In this document: in pieces, positions 25,536 through 33,875 of the stretch | Layout of the letters: the number at the start of each line of letters is the position of its first letter | Position numbering within the stretch: position 1 is the first letter of the stretch | From: Bacteroidota bacterium | GTDB taxonomy: Bacteria > Bacteroidota > Bacteroidia > Chitinophagales > Chitinophagaceae | NCBI GenBank assembly: GCA_018268105.1 | Contig: JAFDXG010000129.1 | Span: 1 to 64,000 of the forward strand | Direction of reading: 5' to 3' | DNA length: 64,000 bases | The notes under the pieces: generated by a model | Databases searched by the model: none | What the model was told of the DNA's origin: nothing | What the model saw: the letters and a program-made list of their open reading frames with translations, nothing else | Translations under genes and position numbers: made by a program

Positions 25536-26783
25536 ATGCGAATTTTCCACCAATGTTTGTTGCTGAGTTTTTTCAGCACGGTTTTATTTTGTACCCCATC
25601 CAGTGCCCAAATACTAACAGGAGAAGATAGTTTAAATGCCGGTTTAGTAACGAGGGAGCAGTCTACCATTTTGTCGGGTTATGGCGAGGCCAGGTATAGC
25701 CTGGATACCCGTCGTAAAAATGCAGAAGTTTCTCTCAGCAGGGTGGTCTTATTTGTTGGTCATAAGTTTAATAACAAAATATCTCTTTTTACAGAATTAG
25801 AGCTGGAGGATGCTTTGGTAGTAGGCCAACAGGGTGATGAAGCCGGTGTAGGAAAGGGAGGAATAAGTATGGAACAGGCTTTTTTAAAATTTAATCTTAC
25901 CCCCACCACCTACCTCGTTGCAGGGTTATTCATTCCCAGGCTCGGTATTATCAACGAAAATCATTTACCTACCACATTTAATGGTGTAGATCGTCCCTTT
26001 GTGGAAGAACTTATAATTCCTTCCACGTGGCGTGAGGTTGGAGTTGGGATCTATGGTGGAGTAAAAGGAGTGCCTGGTCTCAATTACAGTTTTACACTTA
26101 CTAACGGCCTCAACTCTGAAGGCTTTAGTAATGGAAGCGGTATAAGGGGTGGACGTCAGTTGGGTTCTGCTGCTACCGGGCTTGGACTAGGCGCTTCAGG
26201 ATCTTTGTTATACTATATCAATAATTTCCGCCTGCAGGCATCGGCATATATCGGCGGATCCACCGCTGTGGAAAAAAGAGTGGCAGATAGTTTGCAATTG
26301 AACTCAGGACCTTTTGGTAACCCGGTAATGCTTGGAGAGATTAACGGACAATACAGCAATAATGGATGGAGCATCAGAGCAATTGTTTCCGGTATAAACA
26401 TCCCAAATGCTAAGAATATCAACCTTGCTTATGCCAGCAATACTCCCTCTGCAATATATGGAGGCTATGCCGAAGCTGCCTACAATATATTGTATGCAAA
26501 GCATAAAGACGAAAAAACTCTGGCAGTGTTTGGACGGTATGAATATCTTGATCTGGGAGCAAAACTTCCGTTTAACGGAATTAAAAATGATGCTAACCGG
26601 CAACACTATATCGTAGCCGGGATAACCTATAAGCCTATACGCGGCATTGCAATAAAAGCTGATTATGTGCAGCGTGTTACGGGGGAACCAAATCCCGCAT
26701 TGATCATCACACCTTTTCCGCAATCAATACCCTACTATAAGAGTAATGGATTTGTAAATCTGGGTGTAGCTTATAATTTTTAG
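25536..26783 (+). CDS. Outer-membrane porin-like beta-barrel
   Basis: The 415-aa product has a signal peptide (MRIFHQCLLLSFFSTVLFCTPSSAQ) and then alternating amphipathic strands to a C-terminal aromatic end (GFVNLGVAYNF), as in outer-membrane barrels. The N-terminal region (GYGEARYSLDTRRKNAEVSLSRVVLFVGHKFNNKISLFTELELEDA, read in part) resembles phosphate-selective or maltoporin-like porins. It is the first gene of a four-gene operon; the Rieske gene starts 2 bp after its stop. The context suggests uptake of a metal ion or chelate through the outer membrane, but the porin's specificity is not visible in the sequence. Confidence 0.82.
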   Translation: MRIFHQCLLLSFFSTVLFCTPSSAQILTGEDSLNAGLVTREQSTILSGYGEARYSLDTRRKNAEVSLSRVVLFVGHKFNNKISLFTELELEDALVVGQQGDEAGVGKGGISMEQAFLKFNLTPTTYLVAGLFIPRLGIINENHLPTTFNGVDRPFVEELIIPSTWREVGVGIYGGVKGVPGLNYSFTLTNGLNSEGFSNGSGIRGGRQLGSAATGLGLGASGSLLYYINNFRLQASAYIGGSTAVEKRVADSLQLNSGPFGNPVMLGEINGQYSNNGWSIRAIVSGINIPNAKNINLAYASNTPSAIYGGYAEAAYNILYAKHKDEKTLAVFGRYEYLDLGAKLPFNGIKNDANRQHYIVAGITYKPIRGIAIKADYVQRVTGEPNPALIITPFPQSIPYYKSNGFVNLGVAYNF

Positions 26784-26785
26784 AG

Positions 26786-27208
26786 ATGACAAGCAGAAGA
26801 GATTTTATAAGAACAGGTTGTAAACATTGTGCAGGAATGCTGGGTATTAGTATGCTGCTGGAAAGTTGCGGTACTTCGGTGCCATTGTTTAAAACCAATA
26901 CCCATAATGATAGTATATCCATCCCTGTTAATGAATTTTCCGGAGGGAAGAATATGGTGATTGTAAGGGTTCCTAAGCTGGAAAACGACATCCTGCTGGT
27001 AAAGAAGGAGGATCATTTTAATGCACTAAATCTGAGATGTACCCACGAAGGGTATGGTCTTACCCCCACTTCAAAACGAATTGTTTGCTCCGCCCACGGC
27101 AGCACGTTTGATTTTGACGGGAATGTGCTCAAAGAACCTGCATTGAAGCCTTTGAAAAAGTTTAACACTGAAATTATTGATAACAATATAATTATTCATT
27201 TAACCTGA
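26786..27208 (+). CDS. Rieske 2Fe-2S lipoprotein
   Basis: The 140-aa product begins MTSRRDFIRTG, a twin-arginine motif, and carries a lipobox-like LLESCG at about residues 24-29, so it is probably exported folded and anchored by lipid. The Rieske cluster ligands are all present: Cys85 and His87 in CTHEG, and Cys101 and His104 in CSAHGSTFDFDG. It is a single-domain electron carrier, not part of a bc1 complex here. It is flanked by porin (2 bp) and imelysin (2 bp), so it is tightly co-translated. Likely role: electron transfer at the cell envelope for handling the imported metal together with the di-heme protein. Confidence 0.93.
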   Translation: MTSRRDFIRTGCKHCAGMLGISMLLESCGTSVPLFKTNTHNDSISIPVNEFSGGKNMVIVRVPKLENDILLVKKEDHFNALNLRCTHEGYGLTPTSKRIVCSAHGSTFDFDGNVLKEPALKPLKKFNTEIIDNNIIIHLT

Positions 27209-27210
27209 AA

Positions 27211-28293
27211 TTGAAAATAATGCTGAAATTGAAATACCTGCTGCTTTGGTTGAGTATAGGAATTGTAACCATTTTCTCCTGTACTAAAGATGATAATAAC
27301 GGAGAAGTTGATATTACTGCTCTTAACACAGAAATATTACAGCATACAGCTTCCAATGTATGTGCAGCCAGCTATGAGGACCTTTCAGCAAAAGCCGGGC
27401 AGTTGCTTACTGCGGTAAATACTTTGAATACTACCACTAATGATGCCAACCTTAATGCCTGCCGTGATTTGTGGAAATCTATCCGCCAAACCTGGGAAAA
27501 GTCTGAAGCCTGGCTTTTTGGACCAGTAGACGTTGACAAAATTGATCCCAGGATTGATACCTGGCCCGTTGACTTTAATGATCTAAACACTGTATTGGCC
27601 AGTTCAGATGAATTGAATGAAGAATATATAGCATCCTTAAATGAAGATCATGATGCTTTAAGAGGGTTTCATCCTATTGAATATTTATTATGGGGGCAGA
27701 ATGGCGGGAAAACTGCATCCGAACTTACTGTAAGAGAAAAGGAATACCTGCTTGCTCTCGCCCAGAACCTTAAAACACTTGCCGATGAAGTAAAAACAAG
27801 CTGGACCGGCGGTTATGCAAACCTGTTAGCCACAGCAGGTACTTCGGGTAACTCAGAATATCCATCCCGTAAAGTAGCTTTTGAAATTATTGTGGATGCA
27901 ATGGCCGGTATTTGCGATGAAGTAGCAAACGGCAAAATAAAAGATCCTTTTGACGCACAAAACCCCAAATTGGAAGAAAGTCCATTCGCAAAAAATTCCA
28001 TCACCGATTTTACTAATAATATCATTGGCATAATGGAAATATACCAGGGTAATTTTGCTGAGGATGGAAAAGGGCTCGAAGACCTGGTTCGCGCCTATAA
28101 CCTCTCACTCGACAATGAAATTAAAACAAAACATGGTACAGCAATAGCAGCCCTGAAGGCCATTACTGTTCCTTTTGGAGAAGCGATACTGACAAAACAA
28201 ACTCAGGTGCAAACTGCCATGGATAAAATTAACGACCTGGCAACAACACTCGAAGAAAAGCTGAAGCCTTTTGTGCAGCAATATGGAAATTAA
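27211..28293 (+). CDS. Imelysin (M75) family metal-binding protein
   Basis: The 360-aa product has a signal peptide with a lipobox (IVTIFSC, Cys about 24) and the family's GxHxxE motif as GFHPIEYLLWG (G152, H154, E157). Two four-helix-like halves surround it, with AASYEDLSAKAGQL and WKSIRQTWEKSEAWLFGPVD in the first, and AYNLSLDNEIK near the end. Imelysin-like proteins (EfeO, IrpA, Algp7) bind iron or other metals in the periplasm; most lack peptidase activity. The gene follows the Rieske gene by 2 bp; an alternative start at 27220 is possible. The next gene encodes a di-heme oxidoreductase, the common partner of imelysins in iron-regulated loci. Confidence 0.93.
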   Translation: MKIMLKLKYLLLWLSIGIVTIFSCTKDDNNGEVDITALNTEILQHTASNVCAASYEDLSAKAGQLLTAVNTLNTTTNDANLNACRDLWKSIRQTWEKSEAWLFGPVDVDKIDPRIDTWPVDFNDLNTVLASSDELNEEYIASLNEDHDALRGFHPIEYLLWGQNGGKTASELTVREKEYLLALAQNLKTLADEVKTSWTGGYANLLATAGTSGNSEYPSRKVAFEIIVDAMAGICDEVANGKIKDPFDAQNPKLEESPFAKNSITDFTNNIIGIMEIYQGNFAEDGKGLEDLVRAYNLSLDNEIKTKHGTAIAALKAITVPFGEAILTKQTQVQTAMDKINDLATTLEEKLKPFVQQYGN

Positions 28294-28343
28294 AGAATCC
28301 CAATATTGTATCATATTCTTTGAACCCTAAAAATAATGAGTGA

Positions 28344-29735
28344 TTGATGAGGATTCCCGCTACGTATAAACTGTGTTTCTTTCTGATACTATTCATTGCA
28401 GCAGTGCTGATAGCCTGCAACAAATATGATACAGGATATAGCAATCCCGATGATGAGTGGAGAAACGGGGGCAAACAAACGGTTTTTGACCAGAGCAGCA
28501 AAGCTTTTGGGCATCCATTTCCTTCCTTATCCGAAACTTTAAAACGTGTACATGAAGTAGGTGATATTCAATTTGAAGCAACATTTGTATCGGCGCCGGC
28601 TCCCGTAAATCCGGGGCTGGGACCTATTTTTAATAATGTAGGTTGTGCTTCATGCCATATAGGTGACGGACGTGGAAAGGTTCCCGGTGCAGGGGAAACC
28701 TCCGTTCTTATGCTTTTCAGGATAAGCAGGGCAGGAAATGATCCTCATGGCGGGCCTAATCCTGTTCCCGGGTATGGAGATCAATTGCAGAACCGTGCCA
28801 ATATTGGTATACAAAAAGAGGGTGATGTATCTATCACCTATCATGATGAAACTTTTTATTTTGATGATGGTGCTCCCTATAATTTGCGTTTCCCAACCTA
28901 TACGGTTACCAATACCTATACTGCTTTCCCGACAGACGTGATGCTTTCACCCCGGGTGGCTGCACCTGTTTTTGGTTTAGGCTTGCTGGAAGCGGTAAGT
29001 GATGCAGATATACTTTCCAGGGCTGATGAAAAAGATAACGATGGCGATGGCATCAGTGGCAAACCCAATTATGTCTGGAATTTTACAACTAATTCCACTA
29101 CACTCGGACGATTTGGATGGAAGGCCAATCAACCCAGCTTATTGCAGCAGGTAGCAGCAGCATATAACCAGGATATTGGGATAACTAATAGTATTTTTCC
29201 TAAAGAAAGTACAATAGGGCAACCACAGTATGATGGGTTGTCTGATGATCCTGAACTCTCGGATAGTATATTGTACAGTGTTGAGTTTTATGTGAAGACC
29301 CTTGCTGTTCCGGGAAGAAGAAATGTTAATGAACCAATGGTACAGCAGGGTAAACAATTGTTCACGAGTGCGGGTTGCGATAAATGCCATACCCCCACTA
29401 TGCGTACTGCAGTAAATGTTACTTTTCCTGATGTAAGCAATCAACTCATACATCCTTATACTGATATGCTGCTGCATGATATGGGAGACAGCCTTGCCGA
29501 TCATCGGCCTGATTTTCTGGCAACAGGCAATGAATGGCGCACAGCACCCCTATGGGGAATAGGGTTAACTCAAAAAGTGAACGGGCATAATAATTTTTTA
29601 CACGATGGCAGGGCAAGAAGTTTGATGGAAGCCATTTTGTGGCATGGTGGTGAAGCGCTTAATGCCCGTAATAAAGTGAAAGCCATGACTTCTGACGAAA
29701 GAAATGCACTGATCAAATTCCTGGAATCGCTTTAA
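28344..29735 (+). CDS. Di-heme oxidoreductase (DHOR/DUF1111 family), c-type
   Basis: The 463-aa product starts with a signal peptide and lipobox (VLIAC, Cys about 25). Two c-type heme sites are present: C101-x2-C104-H105 (GCASCHIGDGRG) and C345-x2-C348-H349 (GCDKCHTPTM), as in the DHOR group related to MauG and cytochrome c peroxidases. The family sits next to imelysins in many bacteria and is thought to take part in redox reactions of imported iron. It is the last gene of the operon, 50 bp after imelysin. Heme attachment requires periplasmic cytochrome maturation, whose genes are not in this window. Confidence 0.94.
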   Translation: MMRIPATYKLCFFLILFIAAVLIACNKYDTGYSNPDDEWRNGGKQTVFDQSSKAFGHPFPSLSETLKRVHEVGDIQFEATFVSAPAPVNPGLGPIFNNVGCASCHIGDGRGKVPGAGETSVLMLFRISRAGNDPHGGPNPVPGYGDQLQNRANIGIQKEGDVSITYHDETFYFDDGAPYNLRFPTYTVTNTYTAFPTDVMLSPRVAAPVFGLGLLEAVSDADILSRADEKDNDGDGISGKPNYVWNFTTNSTTLGRFGWKANQPSLLQQVAAAYNQDIGITNSIFPKESTIGQPQYDGLSDDPELSDSILYSVEFYVKTLAVPGRRNVNEPMVQQGKQLFTSAGCDKCHTPTMRTAVNVTFPDVSNQLIHPYTDMLLHDMGDSLADHRPDFLATGNEWRTAPLWGIGLTQKVNGHNNFLHDGRARSLMEAILWHGGEALNARNKVKAMTSDERNALIKFLESL

Positions 29736-29806
29736 GCGACTTTACTTCGTTGCTCATCACACTGTCAGGTGTATGGTTATGTTCCCTGTTACTAAAGTTT
29801 ATACAC

Positions 29807-30313
29807 TTATTTTACATGTTTTATTTCGTCAGCGGAAGGACCGTATAAACCCGGAACCGGTACCTCCAACAGCCGGAGATATACAGTGAGCTGAGCCCGG
29901 TGATGAATGATATGATTTAGTACCATCTGCCTGATCGCAGTTTTCCTGGGCAACTCATATACTGTCATACCATTCTTAGCAAATATCCATTTAGTTTGAA
30001 ATTGTTCATCGGTAGTTGCTAAAAGTATATCGGCAGCTTCCTGAATGCATTTTTCAAATTGTTTCAGCAGATCCTCAATACTACTTGCTGTAAGCCTGTT
30101 AAATGATCCGGGAACCATGTTGTATACATCTTGTTCAAGAATGATTCTTACCCATTGCGGCAGTTCGGCTACGTGACAGGCTAAACGTCCAAGCGACATG
30201 CTTTTTTCGTGGGGCTTCCAGTCAAATTTATCTTCGGGTATCGCAGACAGTATTTTTTTTGTACCCGCTGCTTCGTGTTTAAGCTCACCCGTAAATGCTG
30301 TACCTAATGACAT
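29807..30313 (-). CDS. DinB-family protein
   Basis: The 168-aa protein is a four-helix DinB/YfiT-like protein with the three expected metal-binding histidines: one in RLACHVAEL (near residue 47) and two in NHIIHHRAQL (near 133-141). Members are Zn- or Ni-dependent, often thiol transferases in bacillithiol- or mycothiol-using bacteria. The window also encodes YtxJ, a bacillithiol-associated protein, so a thiol-transferase role is conceivable. The gene is monocistronic and convergent with the DHOR gene. Confidence 0.9.
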   Translation of the reverse strand: MSLGTAFTGELKHEAAGTKKILSAIPEDKFDWKPHEKSMSLGRLACHVAELPQWVRIILEQDVYNMVPGSFNRLTASSIEDLLKQFEKCIQEAADILLATTDEQFQTKWIFAKNGMTVYELPRKTAIRQMVLNHIIHHRAQLTVYLRLLEVPVPGLYGPSADEIKHVK

Positions 30314-30347
30314 AGTAATTATGTTAATTTGAATTAGAAATAAGGAG

Positions 30348-30355
30348 CAAATTTA
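30348..30355 (-). promoter_or_regulatory. -7 box upstream of the DinB-family gene
   Basis: On the minus strand TAAATTTG matches TAnnTTTG 34 bp before the start codon. The adjacent 30356-30375 carries short TTTATGG repeats. Confidence 0.5.
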
Positions 30356-30570
30356 CAATTTATGGTTTATGGTTTGCCGCTTCACGATCATCGTATTACA
30401 AATTCAAAATTGATTTCTTATCTCACTCAACCTATTGTTATTTTAATTTTCTTCACTATCTTCCTCAAAAATATTTTCCTGTGATGAACTAGCTATTTGT
30501 TAATCTTATATTCATAGCTACAAAAATTATCTGGTGAGTTGCAGGTGTCAATCAAAAAAATGTCAGTAAA

Positions 30571-32007
30571 ATGTATATGAAAAAACAGGCTTTACTTCCT
30601 GCCATATTGCTGTCTCTTTCACTTTTTATTTCGTGTGTTAGTTATAGCGGTGTAAAGCTCCCGTCCATATTTTCAGATAATATGGTATTGCAGCAACGTG
30701 CCGATGTACAATTATGGGGCTGGTCTGCACCGGGTGAAAAAATATATATTACCGCATCATGGAATAATATAACAGATTCTGTAATTGCTAACGGAAATGC
30801 ACACTGGAAAAAAATCATACACACTCCTGCAGCCGGCGGTCCTTATACCATTTCCTTCAAAGCAAGCAATACTGTTGTGCTCAGTAATGTAATGCTGGGT
30901 GAAGTATGGGTTTGTTCCGGTCAGTCAAACATGCAATGGAGCTATCTTAATAATTTGCCTGAAATGGAGCCGGAACTGGCAGAAGCTGCTGCAAAAACCA
31001 ATATCCGTTTTTTTCAGATTCCCCAAACAACCTCTGCATTCCCGCAGGATAACTGCCCGGGAACATGGACAACATGCGGACCTGAGACGCTTAAAAGTTT
31101 TAGTGCGGTGGCATACTTTTTTGGAAAAGAACTTGAACAACAACTCCACGTACCAATTGGGCTTATTAATACCAGTTGGGGCGGCACTCCGGCGGAAGTA
31201 TGGACTCCTGCTGAAGCTGTTGACAACGACCCCCTGTTAAAAGAGGCAGCAGTTAAAATAACTAAAACCGATTGGTGGCCTACCACTCCGGGTGCAACAT
31301 ATAATGCTATGATTGCTCCTATTACACAGTTTAATATTGCCGGGGCTATCTGGTACCAGGGGGAATCTAATACAGGCACAGCTTCTACATATCAAAGATT
31401 AATGACTACTCTGATTGAAAGCTGGCGCAAAGCGTGGAACAAGGACTTCCCCTTTTATTATGTACAAATCGCCCCCTATAAATATAATAACAATAATATT
31501 GGAGCTTTGCTAAGAGAAGCTCAAACCAAAACTATGTCGGTACTCAATACCGGTATGGTTGTAATAACAGATCTGGTGGATAATGTTAAAGATATTCACC
31601 CTAGAAAAAAACAAGCTGTAGGTAAAAGGCTGGCTGGCTGGGCATTGGCGGAAACTTATCACAAAGAGGGATTGGTGTATAAAAGCCCTGTGTATAAGAA
31701 TATGGTGGTAAACAAAAATAAAGCAACCATTTATTTTGATAATGCATCTGGAGGTTTATTGCTGAAAGGACCGGAGAAAAAAGCTACCGAATTTTATATT
31801 GCCGGTGAGGATAAAAATTTTTTACCTGCCGATGTAATTATTGAAGGAGATCATTTGGTACTCACCAGTAAACAGGTTAAGAATCCTGTTGCGGTACGCT
31901 TTGCCTTTAGCAATATTGCAATTGGGAATATATACAACAGTGCAGGATTCCCTGTTTGTCCCTTCCGTACAGATGATTGGGACGTGGATACTTCAAAGGA
32001 AAAATAA
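30571..32007 (+). CDS. Sialate O-acetylesterase-like SGNH esterase
   Basis: The 478-aa protein starts with a signal peptide with a possible lipobox (LFISC, Cys about 22), then the family opening LPSIFSDNMVLQQRADVQLWGW. The SGNH catalytic blocks are clear: CSGQSNMQ near residue 115 (nucleophile Ser), INTSWGGTPAEVW near 200 and IWYQGESNT near 260. The conserved DLVDNVKDIHPRKKQAVGKRLA near 330-350 provides the catalytic Asp/His. The family removes acetyl esters from sialic acids or plant polysaccharides at the cell surface or periplasm. It is not near a SusCD pair or glycoside hydrolase, so its substrate is open. Confidence 0.93.
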   Translation: MYMKKQALLPAILLSLSLFISCVSYSGVKLPSIFSDNMVLQQRADVQLWGWSAPGEKIYITASWNNITDSVIANGNAHWKKIIHTPAAGGPYTISFKASNTVVLSNVMLGEVWVCSGQSNMQWSYLNNLPEMEPELAEAAAKTNIRFFQIPQTTSAFPQDNCPGTWTTCGPETLKSFSAVAYFFGKELEQQLHVPIGLINTSWGGTPAEVWTPAEAVDNDPLLKEAAVKITKTDWWPTTPGATYNAMIAPITQFNIAGAIWYQGESNTGTASTYQRLMTTLIESWRKAWNKDFPFYYVQIAPYKYNNNNIGALLREAQTKTMSVLNTGMVVITDLVDNVKDIHPRKKQAVGKRLAGWALAETYHKEGLVYKSPVYKNMVVNKNKATIYFDNASGGLLLKGPEKKATEFYIAGEDKNFLPADVIIEGDHLVLTSKQVKNPVAVRFAFSNIAIGNIYNSAGFPVCPFRTDDWDVDTSKEK

Positions 32008-32481
32008 AAGCATCAAGCTATATAACGCCCGGCTTTCGCCTTGTCATTACATAACCCGATGCTTTCGTGAGAAGTTCAAATTTCCTTGCGGATTTTTATT
32101 TCTCTTGTCATCTCATACCTGTTTCCAGTTTTTGATAACGTTTGTGATATAAAGATATATCACCAGGTACCCGTTTTGCAAATATTTTCCTGTTTTAATG
32201 TGCACCTGCTCCGCACATAGTTATGCACCGGATTTTTTCAAAATTGTTGAATAAAGAACAGGTTATACACAAATTTATGAATAGTTCCTCCACCCAGAGT
32301 GTGGATGAGTTCATTCAAAATTGATGCAGGCGGGAAGTAACATCCGGTGTTGGCTGTGCTACCATTGATAAACTCTTCAGATTAGAAGAGGTGAAAGGAG
32401 CCTGAATTGTAAATATTTATAATTGGGAGGAAGGGTATAGAAAATAATAAAATATCATGCATCAATATTTTTAATTAATTT
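32008..32481. other. Long intergenic region with a possible structured RNA
   Basis: The 474 bp contain no convincing gene. A segment at 32327-32404 is closed by CAGGC/GCCTG and contains a perfect CTCTTC/GAAGAG hairpin (32373-32390), so it might fold into a structured leader of the TetR operon. It does not match a riboswitch class that I know. A single DnaA-box-like TTATACACA lies at 32263-32271, too isolated to suggest an origin. Confidence 0.4.
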
Positions 32482-32499
32482 TGACCGGCCAGTCGGTCA
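32482..32499. promoter_or_regulatory. TetR-type operator candidate
   Basis: The 18-bp palindrome TGACCGGCCAGTCGGTCA has perfect 6-bp arms TGACCG/CGGTCA and two further matching positions inside. TetR-family proteins bind this kind of site (compare the common half-site TGACCG/GACCGxxxGGTC). It lies 60 bp upstream of the TetR gene that starts the operon, indicating autoregulation. Confidence 0.78.
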
Positions 32500-32559
32500 T
32501 TGAAAGAATACTATAATAAAACTGCCCTGGCAATTGGCTTTCGTATTTATTTATACAAT

Positions 32560-33135
32560 ATGGCTCCCAGAAAAAAAGAAGATTATAGAACCATGCAGGA
32601 GGTCAGCCGGAATAAAATCCTGATGGCCGCTCTTGAATTGTTTGCCGGAAAAGGTTATGCTGCCACTTCTACAGATAGTATTGCGAAGAAGGCAAAAGTT
32701 TCAAAAGGTTTGATTTATCATTATTTTAAAAGTAAACAGGATATACTTAGTGGCATTTTTGCTTATTTGATGGAAGAAGGTAATGAGTTGATGAATGCAA
32801 ATAATCAATTACCTCCCGGCAAGGTAATTAATAACCTGATTGATTATTCCTTTGATTATATAGTAAACAAGGCAAAACTGAATCGCCTGCTCATTGCCAT
32901 TGCCATTCAACCTGAGGTTGTTAAAGGCTTAAAGGAAGAATTAGATAAAGCGAAAGAAGTATGGATGGGTATAATGATTAGAATGTTTAAGGAATTAAAT
33001 TTTCAGCAGCCTGAAGCTGAAGCATATTTATTGAGTGCTATGTTAGACGGAGTCGGGTTGGGTTATCTTGCTTTGGGTGAAGATTATCCGCTAAAGAAAA
33101 TAAAAAGATTAATTGAAGAAAGATATGGATTATGA
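32560..33135 (+). CDS. TetR/AcrR-family transcriptional regulator
   Basis: The product is 191 aa from the ATG at 32560 (MAPRKKEDYRTM...). An in-frame start at 32500 begins at the edge of the operator palindrome and adds 20 residues not typical of the family. The helix-turn-helix is clear: ILMAALELFAGKGYAATSTDSIAKKAKVSKGLIYHYFKSKQDIL. The C-terminal ligand-binding helices follow. The gene is the first of a tightly packed operon (ATGA overlap with the next gene), so the regulator very probably represses its own transport operon and responds to the transported compound. Confidence 0.93.
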   Translation: MAPRKKEDYRTMQEVSRNKILMAALELFAGKGYAATSTDSIAKKAKVSKGLIYHYFKSKQDILSGIFAYLMEEGNELMNANNQLPPGKVINNLIDYSFDYIVNKAKLNRLLIAIAIQPEVVKGLKEELDKAKEVWMGIMIRMFKELNFQQPEAEAYLLSAMLDGVGLGYLALGEDYPLKKIKRLIEERYGL

Positions 33136-33875
33136 AATATTTGATTTTTACAACATGTTTTCTGATACAGTTACAACATGCACAATCACAAAATGCTGAA
33201 GCTATATTAAAAGAAGCAGAACAAAATGTGAGAGGTAATACTTCTTACAGCGAAGTAAATATTCAAATCATCCGGCCATCGTGGAAGCGCTCCATGTCAA
33301 TGAAGGCATGGGGAAAAGGGAATGACTATGCCATTATCCTGATCACTGCTCCGGCGCATGATAAGGGCACAGTATTTTTAAAAAGAAAGAAAGAAGTGTG
33401 GAACTGGATTCCTTCTATAGAGCGTACCATTAAGCTTCCGCCTTCTATGATGCAGCAATCGTGGATGGGTACAGATTTTACCAATAGCGACCTTGTTCGT
33501 GAAGATTCATATCTAAACGATTATACTTCCGCGATTACGGGTGATTCGATCATAGAAGGAAGAGATTGTTTTAAAATTACTTTACTGCCAAAACCACATG
33601 CCGGTGTAGTATGGGGAAAAGTCATTGGCTTTATCAGTAAGAAAGATCTCCTGGAATTAAGATTTGAATTTTTTGATGAAGACGGTTACCTCGTGAATAT
33701 AATGAATGCAACTGATATTAAAATTCTGGGTGGAAGAACTCTTCCCGCAAGACTGGAAATGATACCACAGGACAAACCGGGACAAAAGACTATTATGATT
33801 TACCAAAACCTGTTGTTTGATAAACCTGTTGACGAATCTTTCTTTACCATACAAAATATGCAGCGGATAAAATGA
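33132..33875 (+). CDS. LolA-like outer-membrane lipoprotein-sorting family protein
   Basis: The 247-aa protein has a short signal peptide (MKYLIFTTCFLIQLQHAQSQ) and no lipobox, so it is a soluble periplasmic protein. Its body (AILKEAEQNVRGNTSYSEV, GTVFLKRKKEVWNWIPSIERTIKLPPSMMQQSWMGTDFTNSD, read in part) matches the LolA/LolB-fold group annotated as outer-membrane lipoprotein-sorting proteins, distinct from housekeeping LolA. Such proteins shuttle a lipid or hydrophobic ligand across the periplasm. It overlaps the TetR gene by 4 bp and the next permease gene by 4 bp, so these three are translationally coupled. Confidence 0.9.
   Translation: MKYLIFTTCFLIQLQHAQSQNAEAILKEAEQNVRGNTSYSEVNIQIIRPSWKRSMSMKAWGKGNDYAIILITAPAHDKGTVFLKRKKEVWNWIPSIERTIKLPPSMMQQSWMGTDFTNSDLVREDSYLNDYTSAITGDSIIEGRDCFKITLLPKPHAGVVWGKVIGFISKKDLLELRFEFFDEDGYLVNIMNATDIKILGGRTLPARLEMIPQDKPGQKTIMIYQNLLFDKPVDESFFTIQNMQRIK

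Noticed and set aside
31841..32152. 103-codon frame overlapping the end of the esterase gene
   Set aside because: Mostly out-of-frame esterase sequence followed by spacer; no signal or domain.
32263..32271. DnaA-box-like TTATACACA as a sign of a replication origin
   Set aside because: It is a single imperfect box with no cluster and no dnaA, dnaN or gidA-type neighbours.
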